Source: Thereva unica
Taxonomy: Eukaryota > Arthropoda > Insecta > Diptera > Therevidae
Direction of reading: 5' to 3'
NCBI GenBank assembly: GCA_949987705.1
Contig: CATLJY010000267.1
Location: 24,942 to 88,941 of the forward strand
DNA: 64,000 nucleotides
Shown here: in pieces, positions 1 through 11,242 of the stretch
Numbering within the stretch: position 1 is the first letter of the stretch
Layout: every line of letters begins with the position of its first letter
Notes under the pieces: model-generated
Databases searched by the model: none
What the model was told of the DNA's origin: nothing
The model's input: the letters and a program-made list of their open reading frames with translations, nothing else
Program-made: the position numbers and the translations under genes

Positions 1-8
1 ATAGAGTC

Positions 9-462
9 TAATACTACGTTTATAAGCGGAGTTTCACTCCCGGATCTTCAATCCAAAGTAAAACTCCCGATGCGTTTATAAGCAATGGGAGTGTAAATCC
101 AAAATACTTTCTGGTTTGAGATGACAGCTCCAAGCTCAAATTCAAAATCATAGCAAAGACATATATAAACCCAATGTTTAATTTAATTTATTTAAAAATA
201 TCAATAAACAAAGAAAAAAACTATTGTAGCAAAATAAAACACCCAGCTTCTTCTTTACAAAGTTTTTCCCCTTCGGAAAAAATTCTCACTCCCAGTCAGC
301 GTTTATAAGCACAACATAAACCGGGATCGAAGTTTCACTCCAGCTTATTCTTCGGGAGCGAAAATCCAAGTTCTGGATTTTCACTCCCGGTTTATAAGCG
401 GTGTTTCACTCCGGATCGAAACTTCCATCCGGAGGGAAACTCCGCTTATAAACGTAGTATAA
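9..462. mobile_element. Small inverted-repeat element (Harbinger-type MITE), TAA target duplication
   Basis: The body runs 12-459 (448 bp). Its ends are inverted copies beginning TACTACGTTTATAAGCGGAG. They are flanked on both sides by TAA (9-11 and 460-462), the TWA-type 3-bp duplication typical of PIF/Harbinger elements. The interior has no coding potential and repeats the motif 'tttataagcg...ttcactcc' several times. Superfamily assignment rests only on duplication length and sequence. Confidence 0.75.
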
Positions 463-811
463 GTACATTTATTTAAGGAATATTGGAGAAAGCCGGTCTA
501 TTTATTATGAACACGCCAGGCGCGAAAAATGTATTTTCTATTCAGCTTTTCGAAAAAGTAGGAGCTCGAGAAAGAGCTTAACTATTGTAATAAAATATAA
601 GAGGCGTGAAACGTACGTAAGCACTCGCGACTTTACTTGAAATGATATACATATCTACCGCAGCAGTCAACGACTAGATTAATTTCTTTTCTCATTTCGG
701 ATCGGTGTATGTTTTTACGATTTCTTGGAAATGTTTGAAATTTCGGCTTCTGATTGAGTCGTTAAGTATTTTGACTTGCCAGTGGAACTTTTTTTCACAC
801 AAAACGGAGGC
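463..811. other. Unassigned AT-rich sequence
   Basis: I see no open frame, RNA gene or repeat that I recognise here. Confidence 0.5.
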
Positions 812-990
812 TCCCGGACGCCCTTCAAACTAGGACAAATATGGGGAAACCCGGACGGATGGCCCCCTACCCCTGACACAAAAAATGTCCGGCTTTTACC
901 CGGACACTTTTCAAAACCCCGCCCGGACGGCCCCCGGACGCCCTCAAAACTAGGACAAATCCGGGGAAACCCGGACGTATGGCAGCCCTA
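812..990. repeat. GC-rich repeat, about 120-bp period, 1.5 copies
   Basis: The block 'ccggacgccc...actaggacaaat..ggggaaacccggacg' occurs at about 814-862 and again at 934-983, a spacing of 120 bp. It is rich in CCGGAC/CCCGG and stands out from the AT-rich surroundings. The open frame over it (776-997) is repeat-driven and probably not a gene. Confidence 0.55.
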
Positions 991-1034
991 TCCATGATGA
1001 ACTACATAAACCAAAACAATTTGAACCATACTAC

Positions 1035-2047
1035 TTGCCTCATCATGCCGTGTTTAAAGAAAGCACGACAACTAAGCTCCGAGTTGTTTTTGATGCGTCG
1101 CAAAAATCCACCCATGGTCCATCACTCAACGACGTCTTGATGGTCGGCCCCAAGCTCCAAGATGATTTGTTGCAGATTCTTTTACGGTGGCGAAAGCACA
1201 AGATCGTATTCACCGCGGATCTGGAGAAAATGTATCGCCAAATCAAGGTGTCGGAAGAGGATGTCGATTTTCAGCGAGTGCTGTGGAGACCATCGCCAGA
1301 CGAAAAGATACAAGACTTTTGTTTACACACAGTCACCTTTGGCACATCTTGTGCTCCCTATTTGGCTATAAGAACACTGCATCAGTTAGCTGACGATGAA
1401 TCTCAAAACTTTCCAAGAGCATCGGAGATAGTTAAGTCGGATTTTTACGTCGACGATCTTTTGACAGGGGCAAGCACGATTGAGGAAGCAACACAACTTC
1501 AGGAACACTTGATACGTTTAATGCAGCTAGGCGGATTCAACTTGCGAAAATGGACCACCAACGATCCAGAATTGATCAAGGCTATTCCCCTGGAGGACCA
1601 AGAGCTCAGCAAGATACGTAATTTTGACTTTGAGGATGGGATTAAAACATTAGGCGTGCTTTGGTGCAGATGCTTTTATGTACAAGATGAACACATACTT
1701 TGTTAACTCTGAGTCGATCACGAAACGAGATCTCTTATCGCAAATCTCCAAATTATTTGACCCCCTTGGGCTTCTCTCGCCGATAATGATACGAGCCAAG
1801 ATCATAATGCAGAGTATTTGGCTAAGTGGCTTGAATTGGGACGACAGATTATCTGAAGACTTTGCACAAGCTTGGAACGACTTTCGAAAGGATCTGAAAC
1901 ACATTGAAGACATCAAAATCCCCAGATGGTTGCACACCCTTATTGACGAAATTGAACTGCACGGATTTTGTGACGCCTCTAATCGAGCATACGCCGCAGT
2001 GTTTTATGTCTGGTCGGTCGATGAATTGGGACACATTCATACTCATT
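1035..2047 (+). pseudogene. BEL/Pao reverse transcriptase part of pol (frameshifted)
   Basis: The frame 1035-1706 carries the BEL/Pao RT core: 'VVFDASQKS', 'TADLEKMYRQI', 'TFGTSCAPYLAIRTL' and the catalytic 'FYVDDLLTG' box. At about 1675 the frame shifts and continues as 1678-2049 through the thumb/connection region ('KLFDPLGLLSPI') to 'FCDASNRAYAAV'. There the CR1-like insertion interrupts it. The 5' end starts abruptly inside the RT domain. The YVDD box is intact, but the frameshift and truncations make the copy non-functional. Confidence 0.85.
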
Positions 2048-2328
2048 AATAATAATAATAATAAATATAATTTATTCATTGTACAAAAGAACATGATTCT
2101 TAAAGGCGTACAAATAAAATGCGAGTTGGAAAGTATTTGACAAAAATAAAATTAAAATTAAAATTAAAATAAAATAAAATAAATGAAAGAACACTAAGAT
2201 AAAAGATAAAGACTAAAAAAAAAGCTAAAAGTTAAGAATGAAAAATAATATTAAAAAAAAAAAAAAAAAGAATACTTAAGACAAGAAAATAAAAAAAAAA
2301 ATTAAAAATAAATTCAAAATGTGTGACC

Positions 2329-5211
2329 CTACAAATTATTATTTATAATATATTCCTTTAGGAGTTTGTTGAATAATCGACAGGAGGACGCGCTCCGTAT
2401 ACACCTAGGTAGTTTATTCCATATGCAAGCAATTTGGAACAAGTAAGAGCGTTCACCATACAATGTGTGTCTACGAGGCACCAATAATATGCTAGATTGT
2501 CTGCTTAATTGCAAGAAATTAAGTTTTTCAAATAAATATCCAGGGCACCGGCTGTGTATCAGTTTAAAAGTAAATTTTAATCGGTAATATTTTAGGTAGT
2601 TTACAAAGGTCATACCAAGCAGAGCTGAAGCATAAGGCGTGATATGATCAAAACGACGCAATTTAAAAACAAATCGAAGGGTATCGTTGAATGCGACTTG
2701 TATTTTTCTTGAACAATCAGCATCAAGTTTTGAAAAAATTAGGCTACCGTAAGTGAAGTAAGGCATTACCAAAGCCTTCGCCAATCGTATACGTAAGGCA
2801 AGAGGCAATAGATTAGAGGATACCCAGAGTTGACGAAGGCAGGTATAAACCTTACGAAGCACAACTCTAGTTTGATTACAACAGCTGAATTTGGAGTTGA
2901 GCTCGACTCCCAGATTTCTTACAGAATCAACATAGGGTAGAACATTTCCATTAATTTTAATTGGGAACAAATTTTCTGGATGAATAGGAGTTCTGCTGAC
3001 GACAAGGCATGACGACTTGGCAGGGTTCAGCAGCAGTTTATATTGAACTGACCATGCAGTAACGCGTTTCAGATCACTGTTTAGCTGAACAGTACAATCC
3101 TCGATAAGTTCAAGAGGTTTGCTTAGATAGATTTGTACATCATCGGCATATAAATGAATAGAAGAATGTTTGATTACATTAGGAAGGTCATTTATATAAA
3201 GGCTGAAAAGCAAGGGGCCTAGGATAGAGCCTTGTGGTACTCCACAGTGAAGAAGGGCGGGTTCGGAGAAAGATTCTTGTACCTTGACAATTTGGGAACG
3301 CTCCTGGAGATAGCTTTTAAAAAGTTTAACTGCAGTAGGGCCGAGCCCAAAATTTCTGCCTAATTTTTCTAGTAACATCAGATGGTCTACCGAGTCAAAT
3401 GCTTTAGTGAAGTCGAGTAGGACTAAGATTGCAATTTTATTGTTATCAAGTGACTCAAAAATATCAGTTGAAACTTTTAAGAGTGCCGTTTCACAGCTGT
3501 GTCCAGACCTGAAACCAGATTGCCATATAGAGAGAAGACCACTTTGATCTAGATAGGACATGAGTTGCTTAGAAACAATTTTTTCAAAAACTTTTGAGAG
3601 GAAACACAGAAGACTAATTGGACGGAAGTCAGATGGTTGCGATGGATCTACCTTTTTCGGAATGGGTACAACAAGAGCCTGTTTCCATTGACTGGGAAAC
3701 TGAGAAGTTGTTAGGCAGGCGTTGAAAATATGGGTAAGAACATTAGATACGAATGGGGCAATCAGTTTCAAGAACTTTGGAGAGACATTGTCAACACCCA
3801 CGGCGTTTGATTTTATAGAGAACAACGCAGAAAGAAGTTCGTAGCTGTCAATGCAACGAAAAGAAAAGCCATCAGTTGGGCCCAGATTGGTAGAGTTACC
3901 TTCAACTGGAGTTGAGTTACTTTCCGAAATGGATGAAAAGTACTCGTTTAAAATATTGGGCTCTAGAGACACTTGTTGAGAATCTTGCCCGTAGGTACCT
4001 AAATTACGAATATTGCGCCATAATTTTTTTGGAGGTAGATTAGTGTCGAGCTGATTTTTAACATAAGATCGTTTAGCCGATCGTAAAAGAGCAACCGTCC
4101 TATTACGCACTTTTTTATACATCTTACGAACTGCTTCACTGCGCGTCCTTTTGTATTGATGATAAAGAAAATCGCGTTCAGCCAATGAGAGATGTATTTC
4201 AGGAGTTAACCAGGGACAACGTTTGGGATAAATTTGAATTGTACGTAATGGGACAAATTGCTCAAAAATATTAGTTATTACCTCATAAAAATTATGGAGT
4301 TTTTCATCCGCAGTATTAGAAGTAAATACATTGTCCCACGAAGTCGCAATGCATTCATTTTTAAGTAGCTGTAAATTGATGTTATTGTAGTCTCTAAACG
4401 AAAAAGAGCGAAACTGGGGGATGGGAAGGAGCTGCATCTTATAGGAGAGAAAGAGAAAATCATGATCGAAATTACTAGGAGGAGTAATTTGGTTGTGAAA
4501 TAAAACTTTCGCAGTGTCACCTACAAGCAAATAATCAAGTTGAGATGGCACGGTAGCATTAAAAAAGGTGGGTAAATAATTGACAATTTCTAGATTGAGT
4601 ATTTGACAAAGATAGAACAGGTTGTTTAAAGAGGGACTAGGTTTAAGTGCATTAATATTTAAGTCACCACAGGTAATGATATTGTGGTATTTAAAAATAA
4701 CGGGTGAGAGGGCTATTTTTAATTGAGTGACATCGTCAAAACAGAAAGTACCAGGCGGCCGGTAGATACCAACGATGGCCGATTTTTCAAATCCGGAGTC
4801 CACTTCAACAGCCAAATATTGGGTATTTACAATGCTTGTTGATGAACAAATAGTGGAGCATCTCAAGGAGTTGTGGACATAAATTCCAACTCCGCCTCCC
4901 CTACGAGATACACGGTCATTCCTAAAGAGGCTATAGTTGGGAATGGACACAAACCTTGAATTCACATTATTAGTCAGCCATGTTTCACTTACCGCAATTA
5001 CGTGAATATCCGATTTGGAAAACACGTCGTAAAAGAATTCAAATTTATTCCTCAGACTCCTTGCATTCAGATAGCACACGTTAAGGCCTTTGACGCGTGA
5101 AGTGAAAATGTTTAATATTGCCCTTACTCGTTCCAATGGAGATATGTTATCCACCATCATATACAAAGCGCATATGCCCCAGCCGAACCAACAACAAAAT
5201 TTTAAAAACAA
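2329..5211 (-). CDS. Non-LTR retrotransposon ORF2: endonuclease plus reverse transcriptase (CR1/Jockey-like)
   Basis: This 960-residue open frame has an N-terminal AP-type endonuclease (about 40-270) with 'LNARSLRNKF', 'VSETWL', the glycine-rich 'RRGGGVGIYV' and a late 'FDHDFLFLS' motif. A reverse transcriptase follows (about 480-760) with 'DFRPISLL', 'FTKAFDSVDH', 'GVPQGSILGPLLF' and catalytic 'YADDVQIYL'. The C-terminal region is typical of CR1/Jockey elements. No RNase H domain is visible. The product nicks chromosomal DNA and copies the element RNA at the nick. All key motifs are present and the frame is unbroken. Confidence 0.88.
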   Translation of the reverse strand: MFLKFCCWFGWGICALYMMVDNISPLERVRAILNIFTSRVKGLNVCYLNARSLRNKFEFFYDVFSKSDIHVIAVSETWLTNNVNSRFVSIPNYSLFRNDRVSRRGGGVGIYVHNSLRCSTICSSTSIVNTQYLAVEVDSGFEKSAIVGIYRPPGTFCFDDVTQLKIALSPVIFKYHNIITCGDLNINALKPSPSLNNLFYLCQILNLEIVNYLPTFFNATVPSQLDYLLVGDTAKVLFHNQITPPSNFDHDFLFLSYKMQLLPIPQFRSFSFRDYNNINLQLLKNECIATSWDNVFTSNTADEKLHNFYEVITNIFEQFVPLRTIQIYPKRCPWLTPEIHLSLAERDFLYHQYKRTRSEAVRKMYKKVRNRTVALLRSAKRSYVKNQLDTNLPPKKLWRNIRNLGTYGQDSQQVSLEPNILNEYFSSISESNSTPVEGNSTNLGPTDGFSFRCIDSYELLSALFSIKSNAVGVDNVSPKFLKLIAPFVSNVLTHIFNACLTTSQFPSQWKQALVVPIPKKVDPSQPSDFRPISLLCFLSKVFEKIVSKQLMSYLDQSGLLSIWQSGFRSGHSCETALLKVSTDIFESLDNNKIAILVLLDFTKAFDSVDHLMLLEKLGRNFGLGPTAVKLFKSYLQERSQIVKVQESFSEPALLHCGVPQGSILGPLLFSLYINDLPNVIKHSSIHLYADDVQIYLSKPLELIEDCTVQLNSDLKRVTAWSVQYKLLLNPAKSSCLVVSRTPIHPENLFPIKINGNVLPYVDSVRNLGVELNSKFSCCNQTRVVLRKVYTCLRQLWVSSNLLPLALRIRLAKALVMPYFTYGSLIFSKLDADCSRKIQVAFNDTLRFVFKLRRFDHITPYASALLGMTFVNYLKYYRLKFTFKLIHSRCPGYLFEKLNFLQLSRQSSILLVPRRHTLYGERSYLFQIACIWNKLPRCIRSASSCRLFNKLLKEYIINNNL

Positions 5212-5408
5212 GAAATAAGAAGGTAACGCACATTTTGAATTTTAAAATAATAACAAAGAAACAAATAATAAAGAATTTAAAAAGAAAAAAAAACATGAAA
5301 ATTAAATAAAGAAGAAAGAAAAAACAAATAGAAGAAATCAACTAAAATAAAACTAAATAAAAGAAAGAAATAATAATAAAAAAAAAAAAAATGAATATTA
5401 TTAAATAA

Positions 5409-6257
5409 TTAAGAATTGCCGTCCGCAATATTTTCCTCGGCGCCAATTAATGCATCCAACTGGTCAATGCTGGTCACATTTAATGGAGGATCTCCAGTCT
5501 TCTTGCAAATGCATACAAGCCCTCTTCTGGTGAAGGCAGACTGCAGCAGATTCTCTTTACGCAGCCTCAGAGCTTTGCGTAAAATATTTTGGTGGGGCTT
5601 GGCGAGACTCTCGAAAGCATACACTCTGCTATCCGACGAGAAACCTGGGGAGATCTGATTTAATTTAAGTTTACCCTTCCTCTTAAATTTGTCCAGAAAG
5701 ACTCGCTGCTCAGCGGCTGAGGGGAACTTAACTATCAGTGGCTTAATTTTGGCGGAGGATTTAGTGCGAAATGCACAGGAAAGTGGCGATAAATCATGTC
5801 CAATTGCAGCAGAAACCGCGTCTAAAAGTTGTTGCGGGCGCTCATCAGGCATGCATGGAATCCCTGTAATTATGGCATCAGTCAGCCGATTTTGCCTGCT
5901 GAGGTCATCAATTTCTTGACGAGCGGCTTGAAGCTCTGATTTTAAGTTTTCAACCTCAGAGTGCATTCCAGCTATGTCAGCATTCACTGAGATCATGGCT
6001 TGATCGAAGCGCAGCATAAAACGCTCCTCAAATTCAGAGAATTTTTCTGCGATGATCAGCGACAAAGTTCTCTCCAACTTCCTCTCCAACAAATCAAAAC
6101 TGTCTGTAGAGCAGATGGAACACGCTCTAGATCTCTGGCTGGAGACATTGTGCTGGTTATTAGATTGCTTCGATCTGGTGAGAGCCGGGCTAGATTGTGC
6201 CGTTGTTTTAGAGGTCGATGCTCCAGATGATGACTTTTGGGCATGAAGTTTTCCCAT
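5409..6257 (-). CDS. Non-LTR retrotransposon ORF1: RNA-binding/coiled-coil protein
   Basis: A 282-residue ORF 197 bp upstream of ORF2 in the same element. The N-terminal third is Ser/Gln-rich. A coiled-coil-like stretch (about 60-125, with 'LESEV'-type heptads ending 'EIDDLSRQNR') leads into a folded domain with 'IITGIP' and a basic surface ('FKRKGKLKLN'). This matches the general plan of CR1-type ORF1 proteins that package element RNA. Assignment is by position and architecture. Confidence 0.75.
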   Translation of the reverse strand: MGKLHAQKSSSGASTSKTTAQSSPALTRSKQSNNQHNVSSQRSRACSICSTDSFDLLERKLERTLSLIIAEKFSEFEERFMLRFDQAMISVNADIAGMHSEVENLKSELQAARQEIDDLSRQNRLTDAIITGIPCMPDERPQQLLDAVSAAIGHDLSPLSCAFRTKSSAKIKPLIVKFPSAAEQRVFLDKFKRKGKLKLNQISPGFSSDSRVYAFESLAKPHQNILRKALRLRKENLLQSAFTRRGLVCICKKTGDPPLNVTSIDQLDALIGAEENIADGNS

Positions 6258-6438
6258 GATGGCGAAAAATATATCGCGTGTATAAAAATATATGTATTTA
6301 AAAACAAAATCAAAACACTGGTAAAAAAAAAAAAAAAAAAAACTGGTGGAATAGCGCGGGCAAGAAAAAATATTGGACCGGACTACGCACCTTAATCACA
6401 GACTGTCATCACACACCGACTGTTTAAGTCGTAATCCC

Positions 6439-8439
6439 CATTTGCTAACGTCAAAAACCAAGGTCGCTCCCATTAAACCGGTAACCTTGGCCCGTCTGGA
6501 ATTATGTGGAGCTGTTTTGTTAGTGCGTCTCTTTAAAGCTATAAAAAGGGCTTTAAAAGGCAGTAAAATTCGCTTAACACTTTGGTGCGACTCCACTATC
6601 ACACTTGCCTGGATAAAGGCACATCCTTCACGATGGAAAACGTTTGTGGCGAACAGAGTGGCCGAAATCCAAGAAACTATCGACTGTTCTTCTTGGAAGT
6701 ATGTATCTTCAAAAGACAATCCCGCAGACTGTGCTTCACGTGGCATAGCACCATCGGAACTTATATCTCATACGCTATGGTGGTGCGGTCCAAGTTGGCT
6801 TGAAAAATCTGAAGAACATTGGCCGATTCCGACTCAACTTGAAAAAACCAATCTAGAAGAAAGAGCGAGCGTAAAAATCTATCTAGCAGTAGCCCTCAAC
6901 GAAGGGGAGACGAAACTAGTTGCAAAATATTCAAATTTAACACGATTGTTAAGAGTGTCAGCTTACTGTTTTAGATTCATCAACAACTGCAAGGCAACAC
7001 AAAAGTGTCTCTCGACTTGGTTGACTACACCAGAGCTGAATCAAACACTCACATATTGGATAAAGGATGCACAAGCAGATGAATTCCCAGATGAATTGTC
7101 GACTTGCAGATCAGGAAAGGAAGTAACCAACGGCAGATTATGTAGTTTGACGCCATTCCTCGATGATGAAGGAGTCTTGCGGGTCGGAGGACGATTGCAT
7201 CACGCAGACTTGCCATGGTTTGAAAAACACCCTATCATATTAAGTTCCAATCATCCGTTAACTAAACTAATAATATTGGACTCGCATGAACGAACCCTTC
7301 ACGGCGGTCTCCAATTAATGATGACGTGGATAAGGAAACGTTTCTGGATTCTAAGGTTGAGGAGCTCCATAAAGGGGGTGGTACACAGATGCATGAAATG
7401 CTTCAAACAAAGGGCGAAACCTGAAATGCAATTGATGGGAAATTTACCATCTCCCAGAACACGAATGTCGCGACCTTTTACTCATGTTGGCGTGGATTTC
7501 TGTGGTCCGTTCAACCTGAAGGTGTCAAGAGGCAGAGGACAAAAAACATACAAGGGTTACTTAGCCATAATCATTTGCCTCGCCGTTCGAGCAATCCACA
7601 TCGAAGTTGTGTCTAATTTGACGTCCGAAGCCTTCTACGCAGCCTTAAAGAGGTTTATTAGTCGCAGAGGATATTGCTTGCATATATATTCCGACAACGG
7701 AACCAATTTTGTCGGGACCAACACATTAATAAACCATGACTTCAAACACCATCTGAAGCAATTGAATGCTGAACTACCCCAAAAAACCACAGCATTGAAA
7801 ATTGAATGGCACTTCATCCCACCATCGGCCCCCAATTTCGGAGGATTGTGGGAGGCAGCAGTGAAGTCCACTAAATACCACCTAAAACGAGTGATAAATG
7901 ACGCAGTCCTGACGTATGAGGAAATGGCCACAGTTGCGACACAGATAGAAGCGTGTCTAAATTCTAGACCAATCACACCATTAACGGACGATCCAGAGGA
8001 CTTGAACGCACTTACGCCAGGACACTTTCTGATAGGTGAAGCACCGTTAGCATTACCAGAACCATCTATTCTAGACAAAAGAATCACTGCACTCACGAGA
8101 TGGCATCACTTAACACATTTAGTCCAGTCGTTTTGGAAACGCTGGCATTCAGAATACCTTTCTCGCCTCCAACAACGGCCTAAATGGTTGCAAAAAAGGA
8201 AAAATCTTGAGGTAGGACAGCTGGTACTAATTAAGGAAGAAAAATTACCTCCCACGAAATGGATACTCGGTAGGATAATCGAAACGCACCCAGGGACGGA
8301 TCAGGTTGTTAGAGTGGTCACACTGAAAACCAAGGATAGGATCTTGAAAAGGCCAATCTCTAAGGTGTGCCTATTACCATGCGAAGACAATACACATATC
8401 GACCAAGAGGACAGCACAAATACCACCAAGTTAACCTAA
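6439..8439 (+). pseudogene. BEL/Pao RNase H plus integrase part of pol (3' half of split gene)
   Basis: The open frame starts inside the CR1-like leader at 6373, but true BEL coding resumes at about 6439. RNase H motifs include 'LELCGAVLL' and 'LWCDSTITLAWI'. The integrase has a zinc-binding region with 'VHRCMKCFKQRA', then the catalytic triad in 'HVGVDFCGPF', 'IYSDNGTNFVG' and 'NFGGLWEAAVKS'. A BEL-typical C-terminus with 'LTPGHFLIGE' and 'WKRWHSEYLSRLQQR' follows. The frame is unbroken over about 660 codons although the gene as a whole is cut in two. Confidence 0.87.
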
Positions 8440-8747
8440 CATACCATAAGTCGTTTCCTTTCCCTACATAATCCCTGTCCTACTGGTTCTTGAATCCCCA
8501 TGTCATTTTGTTTTTATTTTGTAGCAAAACTTAAAGCTTCATTACTTCCAGACTTAGTTTTGGATCCACAGGACCCAAGGCCCGGGAATATGTTAGACAT
8601 CCACATCCACCAGGAATTACACGAAAATCAGAAAATCAGAAAACAGCAACACTTAACATATAAAACCAAAACTTGTTTACTGCACCCACATAAGCCAAAG
8701 TTTGACAGTTTAATGCAAACAATACACTAACACTTAAAGCAGAAAAA
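8440..8747 (+). other. BEL/Pao 1 3' untranslated segment
   Basis: Lies between the integrase stop and the putative LTR. A short frame at 8500-8730 shows no recognisable domain. Confidence 0.5.
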
Positions 8748-9116
8748 TGTGGGCGGAGTAAACAAGAAGACCGATGCAGCGGTAATAACCGATCGTGAAA
8801 ATTACGGTCAAAGTGCTGGGGTCACGTAGGCATGTTATTATAAAAGAAGGATCAGCTGTAAAATTATACTTCACTAGTTAGTTTTGTTTGAATTGGACAT
8901 TTTTTGAATTTTGATCGCGAAAAATTGTAGCGAATACAGTAAATTAAATTAAGTTAGAATTTTGTTTGGAAAATAGTTAAGTGAAGCGAATGTACATACA
9001 TAAACGTGTAAATAAAGTTTAAGTTTATTGTGCGTACGGAGTTTTGATTATAAAGAAAATTATTTTTGGACGAATTTGAGGTGCGCGAATATTTCGTTTA
9101 TTTTAACTTCTGAACA
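8748..9116 (+). repeat. Putative 3' LTR of BEL/Pao 1
   Basis: Begins TGTGGGCGGAG and ends CTGAACA, matching the TGT...ACA termini expected of BEL LTRs, and sits just past the pol gene. No second copy lies in the window, so the boundaries are an inference. Confidence 0.5.
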
Positions 9117-9396
9117 ATACCACTATTTTCAATAAGGCATAAATGCTTACATATAAAGAACATATTATTAGTAATTTATTACGTTTCGAACCCACAGCCC
9201 CGATTCAAATATTGGTATACTTTATTGGCTAATGGCTACTTATTGTTTCACTATTGAAAATCAAAGAAAAATAAGAGTAAACAATTACGTATTGCTTCCG
9301 ACGTGCCCTATTTGAAAAACACCAAAATAAAAGTTTGCAAATAAAATAGCTTTCTGTATTTTGATTTACAGAATAAGCACGTAACGTTGTGCATTA

Positions 9397-10247
9397 CTAA
9401 AAATTATAATGTGCCTCGTTTTTAATTGCCTCTTCAATCCATTCCAATTGATCTCCAACATTTTCGAAGTTCGCAGAAGAGCCAATACAGCCAGTAGTAT
9501 TAGTTAGTGCGATACCAAAGAGATACCTCACTTCACCAACTTCAATAATAAGACCACCACCATCATCTCCCCTGCAAATATGTTGATCACCTTGAACTGA
9601 CACTGCACACAGATTGGATACAGTGGGATCAGCCATCTTATGTAAACATTCTTTTTGATCAACAATAACAACGTGCAACCAGCGTATTGTTGGAGATATA
9701 CCTTAGAAATGATTTTATAAATGTCAATAAAATGGGTATTTTATGTATACTTACTTTCTATCGTATCTCCAAACCCACTTATGACACCAGTAACACCTAC
9801 AAGATTTTGCTCTAATACTTCTGGTGTAGGTAAAGGAACTGGTAGTATATTTTCTGGAGCAGGGAGTTCTGCATGTACGTGAACTAAGGCGATATCGTCC
9901 TTCTTAAATTCGCTTTTATAGTTTTCATGCACAATAAAATGATTAGCTATAGTGACATATTCGCTATTGTCCCCGACGGCTATTAAGACTACTATTGACG
10001 AAGCCCTAAAAATGGTCTATGAAAATCATTTCCTACTTTCATATACTCCTTACCTTGATATGCAATGAGCTGCTGTTAGAATCCAGTGGTCTTTTATTAA
10101 AGTTCCTCCACAAGCAGTCAAACTGTTGTCCTTGTTCTTGGTAAATAAGTCGACGTGCCAAGGTAATTGACTTTGTACTACTCCATTGATTGATGATAAC
10201 ACCAAATTGAAGAACAAAAAGCACAGTAATGTCGCCTTTGATGACAT
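9397..10247 (-). CDS. Secreted trypsin-fold serine protease homologue, catalytic Ser replaced by Asp
   Basis: Three exons on the minus strand: 10247-10054, 10005-9755 and 9701-9397. Introns are 48 and 53 bp, with GTAAGG/TTTTTAG and GTAAGT/TTCTAAG borders. I chose the ATG at 10247 because it follows a TATA box and opens a signal peptide (MSSKATLLCFLFFNLVL). The mature N-terminus 'SINGVVQSQLPWHV' abuts the signal peptide, so there seems to be no activation propeptide. His is present in 'LTAAHC' and Asp in 'DDIALVHV'. The serine motif GDSGG reads 'RGDDGGGL', i.e. Ser to Asp. This predicts a non-proteolytic S1 homologue (clip-less) with a binding, regulatory or decoy role. It is the only intact host gene recognised here. 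Confidence 0.85.
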
Positions 10248-10284
10248 GTTTACTTTTAAATTTCTCAAGCTCACAGCATCTGTT

Positions 10285-10292
10285 CTTATATA
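10285..10292 (-). promoter_or_regulatory. TATA box of the protease-homologue gene
   Basis: TATATAAG on the minus strand, 38 bp upstream of the chosen ATG. A start site about 30 bp downstream leaves a very short 5' leader and excludes the in-frame non-ATG extension. Confidence 0.6.
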
Positions 10293-10319
10293 CTAAGTTC
10301 TTTATTAGTTGCACCTAGC

Positions 10320-11084
10320 TCATTAGCATAAATATCTAATAACGAATATAATCTACTTCTCTTGTGTAGAGAAACGTAAATTTGCCTTCAATTGTTTTCT
10401 GTTGAATTTTGTTTGAATATGGTGAAATTTTTGTTTTATTGTGTTCAGAAATAAGCAAATTCTTCGTGGAAGTTTCAAAATAATGCCATGTCATAAAATT
10501 TTATTTGACCTGGGAATCACAGTTTTAATTAAGTTCGTACTTGTTTTATCACGAAAGTATCGCAATGAATTGTTTGTTTTAATTTATTTTTAGAAAATAA
10601 TGGCGTTGATTATTAAAATTTGATTTTTACTTATCGTCCGCTGCAGACACAAAAGTCTTGAGTACAATGGCAGATTTTACAATAGCCCCGTAAAACTTAT
10701 TTCTTTAAATTCTGTATATGAGTAACCATAGAATTTTTTTCATCATTCCGTTTAAAAAAAGCTGATTAACTTAAACTTTTTCGGTTTATGTTTCACAAAC
10801 ATTGCTAATTTCTTCTTCTTTTATAGGTAATATTATTAGGTTCGTTCATTTTCATTGGAGTAGGAACGCCGAAGTAGTTGGAGCAGTTGGTAAATAAAAC
10901 AGTGTTTTTCTTATCTGGGGTACCGTATAACCTAAAAATATTCTTAAAAGTGAGAATATTTGGCTTGAGTGAATTACAAGTATTCAATATTATTTTAATA
11001 TATTTTCCATTATTTTAATAACTTTTCTTTCAAATTAATAAAATTTTCCATATTTACCATTATTCATTTTAATCTTTTATATAT
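10320..11084. other. AT-rich intergenic DNA
   Basis: No convincing gene. A 60-codon minus-strand frame at 10805-10987 has no recognisable feature. Confidence 0.5.
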
Positions 11085-11242
11085 ATGAGCTTCTTCTTCT
11101 TTAACGGCGCTACAACCGGGATTCGGTCCTGGCCTCTCGCAACTGTTCTCTCCACCGGTCCCGATTCTGAGCCGATGTCATCCAGTTTTGCATCCCTAAG
11201 CTCTGACCGTCCTGGAACGCCATCTTTCCTGCTAAGGTTGGG

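Larger units (their letters stand above)
2048..6438 (-). mobile_element. CR1/Jockey-like non-LTR retrotransposon, near full length
   Basis: It lies on the minus strand with its 5' end near 6438 and its 3' end near 2048, inserted in the BEL pol gene. It has a 5' leader, ORF1 (6257-5409), ORF2 (5211-2329), an A-rich 3' untranslated region and a 3' terminal (TTA)n microsatellite. CATT is present at both host junctions (2044-2047 and 6439-6442), so the target duplication is short or partly decayed. Both ORFs are open, which suggests a young copy. Confidence 0.85.
1017..9116 (+). mobile_element. BEL/Pao retrotransposon 1, 5'-truncated, pol split by a CR1-like insertion
   Basis: The plus strand reads reverse transcriptase (1035-2047), a foreign insertion (2048-6438), RNase H plus integrase (6439-8439), a short untranslated stretch, and a likely single 3' LTR (8748-9116). 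Gag, protease and 5' LTR are missing, so this is a dead partial copy. The pol reading frame can be followed directly across the insertion, which shows the CR1-like element arrived later. Confidence 0.85.

Noticed and set aside
10805..10987. 60-codon ORF upstream of the protease-homologue gene
   Set aside because: No signal peptide, splice context or domain to support an exon.
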